DNA of 64,000 nucleotides from Phyllobacterium chamaecytisi (GTDB lineage: Bacteria > Pseudomonadota > Alphaproteobacteria > Rhizobiales > Rhizobiaceae), in NCBI RefSeq assembly GCF_020164455.1, contig NZ_JAIQWW010000001.1, positions 620,001 to 684,000 of the forward strand, given 5' to 3'. Positions 50,714-60,460 of the stretch are shown here, in pieces (position 1 is the first letter of the stretch; the number at the start of each line of letters is the position of its first letter). A program made the position numbers and the translations under genes. A model generated the notes under the pieces. It was not told the DNA's origin. It saw only the letters and a list, made by a program, of their open reading frames with translations, and made no database searches.

Positions 50714-50790
50714 TCGCGCGATCCATTTTACCTTCCATTAATATTTCGACAACCATAGCGCCAATGGGCGATTTGGTGTACTTGACTTTA

Positions 50791-50805
50791 GAACAAAAAT
50801 AGAAC
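50791..50805. promoter_or_regulatory. LexA (SOS) box upstream of the small membrane gene
   Basis: GAACAAAAATAGAAC reads GTTC-N7-GTTC on the other strand, the direct-repeat LexA box specific to alphaproteobacteria. It lies 5 bases after CTTGAC (50781-50786) and 39 bases before the ATG at 50845. No strong -10 is visible at 17 bases from the CTTGAC. Confidence 0.75.
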
Positions 50806-50844
50806 AAAACATAGACATACATGAAACGAAGAAGGGTTTTACCG

Positions 50845-50931
50845 ATGAGCGAACTTTTCCAGGACGTTATGTCATTCGTTACAGTCAGCCTGTTCATTGC
50901 GACGTTTGCAATGTGGGTCAGCGCAATCTGA
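50845..50931 (+). CDS. SOS-boxed 28-residue membrane peptide, SidA-like candidate
   Basis: ATG 50845 with AAGAAGGG upstream. It encodes MSELFQDVMSFVTVSLFIAT plus FAMWVSAI, one transmembrane helix with a short acidic amphipathic N-terminus. An in-frame ATG at 50821 has no ribosome site. A perfect LexA box lies 39 bases upstream. Size, topology and regulation match Caulobacter SidA, a 29-residue SOS-induced inner-membrane inhibitor of division that acts on FtsW. Sequence homology was not tested. It sits between lolD and dnaE; an inverted repeat TCGGGATC/GATCCCGA (50937-50980) follows. Confidence 0.6.
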   Translation: MSELFQDVMSFVTVSLFIATFAMWVSAI

Positions 50932-51100
50932 CGAAGTCGGGATCGCTGCAACTGAACGTTTTGAGTGCTTGTGATCCCGATTCTTGTCCACCGATGAAAA
51001 TACCTGAAGCCTCAATACTGGTGGACACCTCATCGCGCATGTCCGACTATAAATGCGCGGTGAATCAGTTTCTCCGTTCAGGTTTTCGGAGACAGAATAA

Positions 51101-54100
51101 TTGGCAGATGGACAGATCAACAGCGGTCTAGGCGTCGCGAGCAAACAAGCGTTGCGCTTCGTGCACCTTAGAGTCCATTCTGCGTATTCCTTACTTGAAG
51201 GTGCCCTGCAGGTCCCGAAAGTCATTGATCTCGCCGTTGGCAACAAGGCGCCGGCGATTGCGATTACCGACACTAATAATCTTTTTGGGGCTCTTGAATT
51301 TGCCCAGAAAGGATCGAAGGCAGGTCTACAGCCTATTATTGGCTGTCAGCTTGATATCGCCTTTCATGACCAGGCGGAGGAAAGCCGCAACGCCAACAGG
51401 CGCGAAGCGCTGGGACTGGCGCCGCTCGTGCTCCTTGCTGCCACGGAGGTAGGCTATGCCAATCTCGTGCGCCTCGTCAGCCGCGCGTACCTGGAAACCC
51501 CAGCTGGTGATCCTGTGCATATCACATCGGCGTGGCTCAAAGGTCGTACGGACGGTATTATCGCTTTGTCTGGCGGTCCCGAAGGCCCCATCGCCAAATC
51601 GATCAAGGACGATCGGATTGATCGTGCGCGGCAGCGGCTGAATTATTTGAAATCGCTGTTCGGTGATCGGGTCTATGTTGAGCTCCAGCGTCATCGCGGT
51701 TACGATCGTGTATTGGAGGCGGCCCAGGTTGAACTTGCGTACGAGTTGGAGCTGCCACTCGTTGCCACGAACGATGTGTTTTTTTCCAAAAGTGCTGACT
51801 ATGAAGCGCACGATGCACTTTTGGCGATTGCCTCCGGCTCTCTTCTGTCGATTGACGATCGCCGCAGGTTGACACCGGATCACTATCTCAAGAGCGAAGA
51901 CGAGATGGTGGAGTTATTTGCCGATCTGCCTGAGGCAGTGGAGAATACTGTCGAGATAGCACTGCGTTGTTCCTACTACCCGAAGAACCGTGCGCCGATT
52001 TTACCGCGCTTTACGGGCGAGAGTGCTGACCCGGAAGCGGCGTTGCAAGCCGAGGCCGATGAGTTGGCGCGTCAGGCGCGGGAAGGCCTTGCGCAGCGGA
52101 TCCAGACCTTGGGGCTAGCCGGTGGACATACAGCCGAGCAATATTCGGAGCGGCTGGAATACGAGATTTCTATCATCACCCGGATGAAATATCCGGGTTA
52201 TTTTCTTATCGTTGCCGACTTTATCAAATGGGCCAAAGCTCATGATATCCCAGTCGGTCCCGGACGTGGATCAGGCGCGGGTTCACTTGTCGCCTATGCC
52301 CTGACGATCACGGATGTCGATCCCCTTCGTTTCTCCCTGCTCTTCGAGCGCTTTCTTAATCCGGACCGCGTCTCGATGCCGGACTTTGATATCGACTTCT
52401 GCCAGGAACGCCGCGATGAGGTTATTCGCTATGTTCAGGGCAAATATGGCCGTGATCAGGTAGCTCAAATCATAACCTTCGGTACGCTCCAGGCTCGCGC
52501 CGTATTGCGCGATGTCGGGCGTGTATTGGAAATGCCGTATGGTCAGGTCGACCGTTTGACCAAAATGGTGCCAGCAAACCCGGCTAATCCCGTGACTTTG
52601 TCTAAGGCGATCGAAGACGAGCCACGATTGCGGGAGGAACGTGACAAGGAGCCAGTCGTCGAGCGATTGCTCGACATATCCTTGAAGCTGGAGGGGCTTT
52701 ATCGCCACGCGTCGACTCACGCCGCGGGTATCGTCATCGGTGATCGGCCTTTGTCAGAACTTGTGCCGATGTACCGCGATCCGCGTTCGGATATGCCAGT
52801 TACGCAGTTCAACATGAAGATGGTTGAAGAGGCTGGGCTGGTCAAATTCGATTTTCTGGGTCTGAAAACGCTGACAGTTCTGCAGACCGCCGTCAATCTC
52901 CTCAAGCGGCGCGGCATCACGGTAGATCTTTCGAATCTGCCCTTCGACGACAAGCCCACTTACGAGATGTTATCGCGCGGCGAGACTGTCGGGGTGTTCC
53001 AGGTGGAAAGTACCGGCATGCGCAAGGCGCTGATCGGCATGCGGCCTGACCGGATTGAGGATATCATCGCGCTCGTCGCGCTCTATCGGCCGGGCCCGAT
53101 GGAGAACATTCCGACCTACAATGCGCGCAAGAACGGCGATGAGGAGATGGCATCGATCCATCCGAAGATCGATCATCTCGTCAAGGAAACTCAAGGCGTC
53201 ATCATCTATCAGGAACAGGTGATGCAGATCGCGCAGGAAATGTCGGGCTATACGCTCGGCGAGGCCGATCTTCTTCGGCGTGCCATGGGCAAGAAGATCC
53301 GCGCCGAGATGGACATGCAGCGGGTCCGATTTGTCGACGGTGCTGTCGAGCGTGGAGTGACCAAGCCGCAAGCCAACTTCATCTTCGACCTGTTGGCCAA
53401 GTTCGCGGACTACGGATTCAACAAATCCCATGCCGCCGCCTATGCGATCGTGTCGTTCCAGACGGCCTACATGAAGGCCCACTATCCAGTAGAATTCCTT
53501 GCCGCATCAATGACATACGACATGTCCAATACGGACAAGCTCAACGATTTCCGCCGGGAGGCGGTACGGCTTGGCATCGAAGTCGTCACTCCATCGGTCA
53601 ATACGTCTTATCGTTTGTTCGAGGTAGGCGAGAACCGCATCTTCTATTCGCTGGCGGCCATCAAGGGCGTTGGCGAAGCAGCTGTCGATCATATTGTCGA
53701 GAAGCGCGGTGCGACGCCCTACGCCAGCCTCGATGACTTCTGCGAGCGGATTGATCCGCGTGTCGTCAACCGCCGTGTCTTCGAAAGCCTTATAAATGCT
53801 GGGGCTTTCGACTGTTTCGGGCGTGAACGACCGGCGCTGATTGCCGGGCTCGACCGGATTATCGGTCATGCACAACGCACGCAGGAAGACAGCGTTAGCG
53901 GTCAGGCGGATATATTCGGGGGAATGGCCGCAAGTGCCCAAACCATCCAACTTCCCGCGGCTGCACCTTGGCTTTCGGCGGAGAAGTTGCGACGGGAATT
54001 CGAGGCGGCGGGGTTCTACCTCTCGGCGCATCCGCTCGACGAGTACCGGGCGGTGCTTGAAAAGATGCGCGTCCAGACTTGGTCGGAGTTTTCGGCGGCG

Positions 54101-54598
54101 GTCAAGCGCGGCGCCAATGCAGGGCGTCTAGCCGGGACAATTACGGCCAAACAAGAGCGCAAGACCAAAACCGGCAACAAGATGGGAATCATCCAATTCT
54201 CTGATTCTTCAGGACAATTCGAGGCGGTACTCTTTTCTGAAGCTCTGTCGCAGTACCGCGACCTGCTTGAGCCCGGTCGCTCGGTAGTGGTTACTGTTGG
54301 TGCCGAGGACCGCCCGGAGGGCATCAGTCTGCGCATCCAGACGGCCCAATCGCTCGAAGATGAGGCGACCCGCATGCAGAAGGCACTGCGCCTTTATATG
54401 CGTTCCAGCGAACCATTAAGCGCCATTACTCCCTATTTAACCCCGCAAAACGACGGCCAGGTGGTGAGCCTGATCCTGATCAAGGAAAATGGCGCAACCG
54501 AAGTGGAGATCGAACTGCCGAACCGCTATCGTGTCGGTCCGCAGGTCGCCAGTGCGATGAAAGCCATTCCGGGAATTGTGGAAGTCGAGATGGCCTGA
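51101..54598 (+). CDS. dnaE: DNA polymerase III subunit alpha
   Basis: 1165 residues from TTG 51101, preceded by GGAGA 8 bases upstream; no in-frame ATG precedes the PHP domain. PHP domain FVHLRVHSAYSLLEGA (about 20), polymerase motifs GPGRGSGAGSLVAYAL (about 385) and MPDFDIDFCQERRDEV with catalytic Asp residues, IIYQEQVMQIAQ, HhH and OB-fold (LAGTITAKQERKTKTGNKMG). Length marks it as the replicative DnaE1, not the mutagenic DnaE2. Convergent with dinB. Confidence 0.97.
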   Translation: MADGQINSGLGVASKQALRFVHLRVHSAYSLLEGALQVPKVIDLAVGNKAPAIAITDTNNLFGALEFAQKGSKAGLQPIIGCQLDIAFHDQAEESRNANRREALGLAPLVLLAATEVGYANLVRLVSRAYLETPAGDPVHITSAWLKGRTDGIIALSGGPEGPIAKSIKDDRIDRARQRLNYLKSLFGDRVYVELQRHRGYDRVLEAAQVELAYELELPLVATNDVFFSKSADYEAHDALLAIASGSLLSIDDRRRLTPDHYLKSEDEMVELFADLPEAVENTVEIALRCSYYPKNRAPILPRFTGESADPEAALQAEADELARQAREGLAQRIQTLGLAGGHTAEQYSERLEYEISIITRMKYPGYFLIVADFIKWAKAHDIPVGPGRGSGAGSLVAYALTITDVDPLRFSLLFERFLNPDRVSMPDFDIDFCQERRDEVIRYVQGKYGRDQVAQIITFGTLQARAVLRDVGRVLEMPYGQVDRLTKMVPANPANPVTLSKAIEDEPRLREERDKEPVVERLLDISLKLEGLYRHASTHAAGIVIGDRPLSELVPMYRDPRSDMPVTQFNMKMVEEAGLVKFDFLGLKTLTVLQTAVNLLKRRGITVDLSNLPFDDKPTYEMLSRGETVGVFQVESTGMRKALIGMRPDRIEDIIALVALYRPGPMENIPTYNARKNGDEEMASIHPKIDHLVKETQGVIIYQEQVMQIAQEMSGYTLGEADLLRRAMGKKIRAEMDMQRVRFVDGAVERGVTKPQANFIFDLLAKFADYGFNKSHAAAYAIVSFQTAYMKAHYPVEFLAASMTYDMSNTDKLNDFRREAVRLGIEVVTPSVNTSYRLFEVGENRIFYSLAAIKGVGEAAVDHIVEKRGATPYASLDDFCERIDPRVVNRRVFESLINAGAFDCFGRERPALIAGLDRIIGHAQRTQEDSVSGQADIFGGMAASAQTIQLPAAAPWLSAEKLRREFEAAGFYLSAHPLDEYRAVLEKMRVQTWSEFSAAVKRGANAGRLAGTITAKQERKTKTGNKMGIIQFSDSSGQFEAVLFSEALSQYRDLLEPGRSVVVTVGAEDRPEGISLRIQTAQSLEDEATRMQKALRLYMRSSEPLSAITPYLTPQNDGQVVSLILIKENGATEVEIELPNRYRVGPQVASAMKAIPGIVEVEMA

Positions 54599-54682
54599 GG
54601 GGCAAAGCCTCAACCGGCTGCAACTGAATTGCAATTCCGGGTGGAGGTTTTCGTTCCAGATTCGGAGAGTCTTGTCCCATAT

Positions 54683-56014
54683 TTACCGATTTTCATTTGA
54701 ATCCGTGTCATCTGGCAGAGCTTCGACTCGAGATTTGACCCTGCCGAACGTGTATCCGGTCTCGACAGCATGGTTGCCGAATTTCCCGCGAAGCTTGTCT
54801 ATTGCCGTTTCGGCAACCGCACGTTTAGTGGCCTGAATATCGACAAGGTCGAGCGGGTCGGCGCGATCATCATTGCCAAGGTCGCTGACGCCGATCCCGA
54901 GCAGACGAAATCGCGTGCCGTCGATTTCTTTTTCAAGCAGCGAAAAGCCGGTGCGGAAAATCCGGTCGGCCAGTTGTGTCGGATCGGCCAACTGCCGGTT
55001 TCGGGTTCTGAGTTTGAAATCCCGGGACTTCAATTTGAGAATGACAGTCCTTCCAGCGATGTCAGCCGCTTTGAGGCGCCTCGACACCTTTTCCGATAAA
55101 GACCGCAAAATCGGTGTGAGCTCTTCAAGCGATGCGATATCTTCATTGAAGGTCGTTTCAGCGGATACACTTTTGCTCTCGCTGTCAGGTTCGACGCGGC
55201 GCGTATCAAGTCCCCGCGATAGACGGTAGAGGCGCTGTCCCATCGTTCCATAGGCGGCCATCAAGGGGCCGAGCTCCATTGTTTGAAGTTGGCCTATGGT
55301 GCGGATGCCGTCGCGCTCAAGCGTTGCATTGAACGCCTTGCCGACGCCCCATATCATGGTCACCGGTTTATCGGCGAGAAAAGCGGGGGCCTCTTGTTGT
55401 CCGATGATGGAAAAGCCGCGTGGCTTCTCGAAGTCCGAGGCGATCTTCGCCAGGAACTTGCAGTAGGAAATGCCGACCGAAACGGAAAGCCCCATTTCTC
55501 GTTCTACACGATTTGAAAAATGCGCCATCACCCGGGAAGGTGGATCGTGATGCAGACGCTCGGTCCCCGACAGATCCAAAAAAGCTTCATCGATCGACAA
55601 CGGCTCGACCAAAGGAGTCAAATCGCGCATCATCTGCCGGATTTCGCGACCGACCCGCGCATATTTTTCCATGTTGGGACTGATGACGACAGCGTGCGGA
55701 CAAGCCTCCAGGGCCTTGAACATCGGCATCGCCGACTTCACACCATGGATGCGGGCGACGTAGCAAGCTGTTGAAACGACGCCGCGTTTTCCGCCCCCAA
55801 TAATGACGGGCTTGTTTCGCAATTCCGGATTGTCGCGCTTTTCAACCGAAGCGTAGAACGCATCGCAGTCCACATGAGCGATGCTGAGGCGATAAAGCTC
55901 TGGATGGCGCACGAGACGTGGGCTCCCGCAGACATGGCAGCGGCGTCCTTCCGACTTCTGGGCGGCCAGACAGTCACGGCAAAAACCAAATCTCGGATCG
56001 TTGAGGGTTGCCAT
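54683..56014 (-). CDS. dinB: DNA polymerase IV with N-terminal zinc-ribbon-like extension
   Basis: 443 residues from ATG 56014. The longer frame begins at ATG 56029, but that codon lies inside the LexA box, so I favour the internal start. The first 40 residues hold CRDC and CHVC, a probable zinc ribbon common in rhizobial DinB. Catalytic core: [13 protein letters not shown] (first Asp) and [13 protein letters not shown] (Asp-Glu pair), then finger, thumb and little-finger regions. Y-family translesion polymerase of the SOS response. Confidence 0.94.
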   Translation of the reverse strand: MATLNDPRFGFCRDCLAAQKSEGRRCHVCGSPRLVRHPELYRLSIAHVDCDAFYASVEKRDNPELRNKPVIIGGGKRGVVSTACYVARIHGVKSAMPMFKALEACPHAVVISPNMEKYARVGREIRQMMRDLTPLVEPLSIDEAFLDLSGTERLHHDPPSRVMAHFSNRVEREMGLSVSVGISYCKFLAKIASDFEKPRGFSIIGQQEAPAFLADKPVTMIWGVGKAFNATLERDGIRTIGQLQTMELGPLMAAYGTMGQRLYRLSRGLDTRRVEPDSESKSVSAETTFNEDIASLEELTPILRSLSEKVSRRLKAADIAGRTVILKLKSRDFKLRTRNRQLADPTQLADRIFRTGFSLLEKEIDGTRFRLLGIGVSDLGNDDRADPLDLVDIQATKRAVAETAIDKLRGKFGNHAVETGYTFGRVKSRVEALPDDTDSNENR

Positions 56015-56023
56015 CGGGGTCCG

Positions 56024-56038
56024 GAACATAAAAGGAAC
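56024..56038. promoter_or_regulatory. LexA (SOS) box of dinB
   Basis: GAACATAAAAGGAAC on the plus strand, that is GTTCCTTTTATGTTC on the coding strand, exactly GTTC-N7-GTTC. It overlaps the first possible dinB ATG (56029) and lies just before ATG 56014. Matches the known SOS control of dinB. Confidence 0.8.
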
Positions 56039-56098
56039 GAGCAGACCTTAGCGAAGGTGCCTTTACCTTGCAACGACCAGCCGAAGCCTATCAACCGT

Positions 56099-56386
56099 TC
56101 AATCGATATCTTGCCGGCCACCAGGAAGGAGCCGCAGTGCTTCCTGGAAAAGGGCAGGATCAGTTCCTGTTGCCTCGCAATAACGCATTAATGTCGGTTC
56201 GTGCCCAAGGTAGAACTGGAGAACGCCCGCCAGAAATCCCGGTTCTCCGGCTGCCGTCCGAATCTGATCGGCGGTGATCCCGGTCAACGCAAGGAACCTG
56301 GAAAGCAATTCACTGTCGTCGGCCAAAAATATCAAAGAATTGATTGCCAGGGATTCCGCATCGCCAACATTGATCTGCTTCCTCAT
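56099..56386 (-). CDS. DUF3572 protein
   Basis: 95 residues. Family hallmarks: AINSLIFLADDSELLSRFLA, FLAGVLQFYLGHEPTL and the C-terminal LPGGRQD. Mostly helical, no catalytic motif. Conserved divergent neighbour of divK in rhizobia. Function unknown. Confidence 0.92.
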   Translation of the reverse strand: MRKQINVGDAESLAINSLIFLADDSELLSRFLALTGITADQIRTAAGEPGFLAGVLQFYLGHEPTLMRYCEATGTDPALFQEALRLLPGGRQDID

Positions 56387-56696
56387 TAATTCCGCCTGTT
56401 CATGGTTTTGCTGAGTTCTGTTGCCGAAGAATAGTTCAATTTGGCCACGTTAAACGTCATTTCATTGTCCCAAAATTCACTACCGCCGGTTGAATATGAT
56501 CAAAAGAAGATGTTCAATAAATGCTTGGTTAAACATGATCAGCAGCATTTCGGGATTGGGCTGAAGAGTTTCCTTTTCATCAATCATCACAGGCTATCAA
56601 ATGCATCCATACAGTTGGGGCTGTGATCTGATCTTTGTCCCATAGATCTTGACGGGCGGCATGCGTTCTTCAAGCATGATCAACAGGAAATTGCCA
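56387..56696. promoter_or_regulatory. Divergent promoter region of DUF3572 and divK
   Basis: 310 non-coding bases, AT-richer than the genes. One CtrA-like half-perfect site, TTAA-ACGTCAT-TTCA (56450-56464), is visible with one mismatch in the second half. A second GGTTAAAC occurs near 56528. I see no terminator or small gene. Confidence 0.35.
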
Positions 56697-57068
56697 ATGG
56701 TAAAGAAAGTGATGATCGTCGAGGACAATGAGCTTAATATGAAGCTCTTCCGCGATCTTATTGAAGCCAGCGGCTATGAAACCATCCGGACCCGCAATGG
56801 GCTGGAAGCGCTTGATCTGGCTCGCGAACATCGGCCGGATCTGATCCTCATGGATATTCAGCTGCCCGAGGTGTCGGGTCTGGAAGTTACGAAGTGGCTG
56901 AAGGCGGACGACGATCTGCATGTAATACCAATCATCGCCGTTACAGCTTTTGCCATGAAGGGTGATGAGGAACGTATCCGGCAAGGCGGCTGCGAGGCCT
57001 ATATTTCAAAACCCATCTCGGTGCCGAAGTTCATCGAAACGATCAAATCTTATCTTGGCGACGCTTGA
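56697..57068 (+). CDS. divK: Single-domain response regulator DivK
   Basis: 123 residues from ATG 56697 with AGGAAA upstream. Receiver-only protein: acidic pair Glu9-Asp10, phospho-acceptor Asp53 in [10 protein letters not shown], Thr in VTAFAMKGD and Lys in YISKPIS. Controls the CckA-CtrA cell-cycle pathway via DivL in alphaproteobacteria. Eighteen bases before pleD, so co-transcribed. Confidence 0.95.
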   Translation: MVKKVMIVEDNELNMKLFRDLIEASGYETIRTRNGLEALDLAREHRPDLILMDIQLPEVSGLEVTKWLKADDDLHVIPIIAVTAFAMKGDEERIRQGGCEAYISKPISVPKFIETIKSYLGDA

Positions 57069-57086
57069 CCGTCAGGGGAGTGAAAT

Positions 57087-58466
57087 ATGACGGCCCGCAT
57101 ACTAGTCGTTGACGATGTTCCCGCCAATGTGAAGCTGCTCGAAGCACGGCTGAGCGCGGAATATTATGAAGTCGTCACGGCATCGGACGGCTATCAGGCC
57201 TTGGAGATATGCGAGAACAGCAATGTTGACCTCATTCTGCTTGATATCATGATGCCAGGGTTGGACGGCTTCGAAGTTTGCCGCAGGCTGAAGTCGCAAG
57301 CCTCTACCGCACATATCCCTGTGGTGCTGGTCACAGCTCTGGATCAGGACACAGACCGCATTACCGGACTGAACTTTGGCGCTGATGATTTCCTGACCAA
57401 ACCCGTAAACGACTTGCAACTTCTTGCACGCGTGAAGAGCTTGGTGCGGTTGAAGAACCTGACCGACGAGCTGCGGCTACGTGTTGCTACTACCCGCGAT
57501 GTTGGATTGGAGTCGATCTTGCGGTTCCCGATTGGCAGCGAGGGCAGTGCCAAGAACGCCCGTGTTCTGCTAATCGATGAACGACCCGAAAGTGTCGAGC
57601 GGATTCAGCGCATATTGGCCGACGAAGGGGTCGTTGATGTTCAAATGGATCCGCAAACGGGATTCTTCGACGCTATCCAAGGCAACCATGATTGCCTGAT
57701 CATCTCGTCAAGCTTCACAAATTTTGACCCGCTGCGCATCTGTGCGCAATTGCGGTCGCTCGACAACACGCGGTCGCTGCCTATCATCCTTGTGGCAGAT
57801 CGGGGTGAAGAACCATTGATCCGACGCGCCCTGGAATTGGGTGTGAACGACTATCTGGTGCGACCGCTGAACCCGAATGAATTGTTGGCGCGGTTGCGCA
57901 CACAGCTTCGACGAAAAGCCTATCATGATGGTTTGCGCGCCAGTGTCGTCAAGACCTACGAAATGGCGGTGACGGATAGCCTGACCGGTTTGCATAATCG
58001 TCTCTACCTTGAGACGCATCTGGCAACCTTGTTCAAGCGCGCTGTCGAACGCCGGCGGCCCTTGTCCATTCTCATGACCGATATCGACCGGTTCAAGCTT
58101 ATAAACGATACGCATGGTCACGACGGCGGGGACGAAGTGTTGCGGGAATTCGCAAGACGCCTGCGGCGGAATGTGCGCGGGAGCGATCTCGCGAGCCGCT
58201 ATGGCGGTGAGGAGTTTTTCATAGTGATGCCGGACACCGATTCGGCGCTCGCTGCCGTTGTGGCCGAGCGCATCAGGCGCGAGGTCGCAGCGACACCGTT
58301 TGTTGTCAACCAAAGCGGGACCGGCGCTCCCGTAACAATCAGCATCGGCATTGCCAGCGTTCTGCACAAGGAAGACACTGTGCAAAATCTGCTGAAGCGT
58401 GCTGATGACGCTCTGTATGGCGCCAAGGCTGCCGGACGCAATCGCGTTGTGTCGGCCGCGGCCTGA
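57087..58466 (+). CDS. pleD: Response regulator diguanylate cyclase PleD
   Basis: 459 residues: REC1 (1-120, Asp53 in LILLDIMMPG), REC2 (about 155-280) in which the phospho-acceptor position is Ser (LIISSSFTNFD), so it is an adaptor, and GGDEF (about 300-455) with active site RYGGEEFFIV. The inhibitory I-site RxxD (RGSD) lies just before it. Makes c-di-GMP when phosphorylated and dimerised, controlling polar development and surface behaviour. Confidence 0.96.
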   Translation: MTARILVVDDVPANVKLLEARLSAEYYEVVTASDGYQALEICENSNVDLILLDIMMPGLDGFEVCRRLKSQASTAHIPVVLVTALDQDTDRITGLNFGADDFLTKPVNDLQLLARVKSLVRLKNLTDELRLRVATTRDVGLESILRFPIGSEGSAKNARVLLIDERPESVERIQRILADEGVVDVQMDPQTGFFDAIQGNHDCLIISSSFTNFDPLRICAQLRSLDNTRSLPIILVADRGEEPLIRRALELGVNDYLVRPLNPNELLARLRTQLRRKAYHDGLRASVVKTYEMAVTDSLTGLHNRLYLETHLATLFKRAVERRRPLSILMTDIDRFKLINDTHGHDGGDEVLREFARRLRRNVRGSDLASRYGGEEFFIVMPDTDSALAAVVAERIRREVAATPFVVNQSGTGAPVTISIGIASVLHKEDTVQNLLKRADDALYGAKAAGRNRVVSAAA

Positions 58467-58515
58467 CAAATAAAAATCAACAACTTATCGTTTTTACGTA
58501 ATGGAAGTTGCAAAC

Positions 58516-58546
58516 AAAAATGCCGCCCGGAGGCGGCATTTTTGTT
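58516..58546. terminator. Bidirectional terminator between pleD and rpmG
   Basis: AAAAATGCCGCC-CGGA-GGCGGCATTTTT with T-runs on both strands, lying between the convergent pleD and rpmG ends. Confidence 0.93.
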
Positions 58547-58561
58547 TCCGGAAAAACAAGA

Positions 58562-58729
58562 TTACTTGATCTTGGTTTCCTTGAATTCAACGTGCTTGCG
58601 TGCGACCGGGTCGTACTTGCGGAAAGACATCTTCTCCGTCTTGGTACGGCTGTTCTTGCTCGTAACGTAGAAGAAACCGGTGTCAGCGGTCGACAGAAGC
58701 TTGATCTTGATATTCGCAGCCTTGGCCAT
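58562..58729 (-). CDS. rpmG: 50S ribosomal protein L33
   Basis: 55 residues on the minus strand. Starts [20 protein letters not shown], contains [19 protein letters not shown] and ends [10 protein letters not shown]. Large-subunit E-site protein. This version lacks the four zinc cysteines. Convergent with pleD. Confidence 0.97.
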   Translation of the reverse strand: MAKAANIKIKLLSTADTGFFYVTSKNSRTKTEKMSFRKYDPVARKHVEFKETKIK

Positions 58730-59121
58730 TTTCAGTTTACCTGTTCTGATTATTGAGGACCGCTATTCAAGTCCAGCAACGTGGCCATAAGCGGAAATTC
58801 GGCCGGACACTTAACCGAACGGCGCCAAAAGTCAAGCCTGCGTCGGTCACCGCGCCAATATAATCGATCAATCGGCGTGTCCTCACTGCAGGACAACCTT
58901 GTACCGCATTTCCCGAGATTCGATTCAACCCTGCGTTCGTTGCCGAGCACCTCAAAGCACGCGATGAGTCGACCTTCGAGTTTTGAAGGCAAAAGCAGCA
59001 ACACCGAGCCAGCCGGTGCATTGGGGGGGGAGATAGGCTCCCCCGACTGCGGCAAGAGCCTTGCCTTCAACCTTGGAGTTGAATCTATGCGGTATTTGCC
59101 GTTTAGCATCAGCCTTACTAT
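58730..59121. other. Non-coding region between rpmG and the MFS gene
   Basis: About 390 bases with no gene I can support. It holds the rpmG promoter region and a run of eight G near 59025. An open frame across 58781-59176 has no ribosome site and a composition unlike a real protein. Confidence 0.5.
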
Positions 59122-59209
59122 GAAAAGAACCCGGACGTGCTGGACAATAGCGATCCGGGTTCACTTTCAAAGATAAGGAAGAGAGAGGCGGGCGAAAGCT
59201 CGTCTCTCA
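59122..59209 (-). terminator. Terminator hairpins downstream of the MFS gene
   Basis: Minus-strand GAACCCGGA (59154-59162) pairs with TCCGGGTTC (59127-59135), followed by TTTT. A second hairpin of AGAGACGAGC/GCCCGCCTCTCT type lies at 59181-59209. Together they probably end transcription of the transporter. Confidence 0.6.
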
Positions 59210-59281
59210 CTCCGGGGTCAATATAACACCGTGGCGAATAATTCCAAGCGCGCTGTAGTTGTACTCGCTTAGGGTCCCGAC

Positions 59282-60457
59282 CTAACCCCTGCGGCTGATC
59301 AGGCGTGAGCCCACCAAAAGCGCGTAAGCAGCGAAAAATATCGCGAGGGCGACTGCAAAGCCCGCGGGGCCCATCAGATCCATGCCGATACCGACGGCTT
59401 GTGGACCGACGAGCATACCGACTGCGTAGCAGAAGACGAAGGCGGCATTGGCCGAGGCGAGCTCGCGCCCCGTAAGCTGCGAGCCCAGGTGGGCCAAGCC
59501 AACCGTATAAAGGCCGGCCACAACGCCGCCCCAGACGAACAGCAATCCCGCGACGAGATACCAGTTGGAATAGATGAATGGCAGGACGCACATGCCCGCC
59601 AAGCCGATCAATGCGCAGACAAGCAGGATCTTGCGGCGATCATTGACGTGATCGCTGAGGAGCCCAATTGGAATTTGCAGCAGCACGTTGCCTAGCCCGA
59701 TGGTCGTGAGAAGGAGAGCCGCATTTGCTTCGCTATAGCCGATCCGGGAGCCGAAGACGGGAAACAGCGCGAAGCCACCGGTCTCGACGGCGCCAAAGAC
59801 AAAGACGGCTGCCGTCGCAGTGGGCACAGCCCAAATGAACGGTGCGAAAGGAACATGCTCCTCCTCATGGAAATCCGGGCTTTCCTTCCACGCGAAAAGC
59901 ACGGGCAACATGGCGAAGATGATGATGCAGAAGCCGACCGCAAACGGCATGATGCCAACGCTGCCGATGCGCGAGAACAGCCATGGTCCGAGCGCGAACC
60001 CCACGGAAAGGACGGTGGCATAAATACCAAGCACCAATCCGCGTTTTTCGGGAGGAGCGGCGGCATTGATCCAGTATTCGGAAAGGATGAACAGCATTGT
60101 CAGCGCGAAATGCAGGAAAACGCGCAATACGACCCACATCCAGAACTCGGTAAAGAAGTGAAACCCCACGAATGAGAAGCCGCCGATCAGCAACATTCCA
60201 AGCAGGGTCGGCACTACACCGAACCGAGCCGCGATTGGAGCAGCGAAAGGAGCGGCGACAATCGATGCGATGCCCGCGACCGCGGCGTTCAAGCCTATCA
60301 TGGTGGCCGAATGGCCGCGGCTTTCCAGAATGACGCTCAGGAGTGGAATGCCAAGTCCGATGGCGACACCAACAGAGCTGATGGTGGCGATGGCCGCGAC
60401 AAGCGCGCGCCAGGAAGACCGGACGGTTGTCTGGTCAGTGGTCGGCGTTGCATCCAT
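59282..60457 (-). CDS. MFS transporter (YcaD-like)
   Basis: 391 residues, twelve hydrophobic helices. Helix 2 region GLNAAVAGIASIVAAPFAAP and LSEYWINAAAPPEKRGLVLG match the YcaD/MFS_1 group common next to rpmG in rhizobia. Substrate unknown. The 3' end of the NUDIX gene lies 3 bases upstream, so they form one minus-strand unit. Confidence 0.9.
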   Translation of the reverse strand: MDATPTTDQTTVRSSWRALVAAIATISSVGVAIGLGIPLLSVILESRGHSATMIGLNAAVAGIASIVAAPFAAPIAARFGVVPTLLGMLLIGGFSFVGFHFFTEFWMWVVLRVFLHFALTMLFILSEYWINAAAPPEKRGLVLGIYATVLSVGFALGPWLFSRIGSVGIMPFAVGFCIIIFAMLPVLFAWKESPDFHEEEHVPFAPFIWAVPTATAAVFVFGAVETGGFALFPVFGSRIGYSEANAALLLTTIGLGNVLLQIPIGLLSDHVNDRRKILLVCALIGLAGMCVLPFIYSNWYLVAGLLFVWGGVVAGLYTVGLAHLGSQLTGRELASANAAFVFCYAVGMLVGPQAVGIGMDLMGPAGFAVALAIFFAAYALLVGSRLISRRG

Positions 60458-60460
60458 AAA

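Noticed and set aside
56450-56464. CtrA box TTAA-N7-TTCA before divK
   Set aside because: One mismatch in a short motif, 230 bases from divK; not distinguishable from chance in AT-rich DNA.
58781-59176. 131-codon frame between rpmG and the MFS gene
   Set aside because: No ribosome site, Ser/Arg-rich composition and overlap with terminator hairpins.
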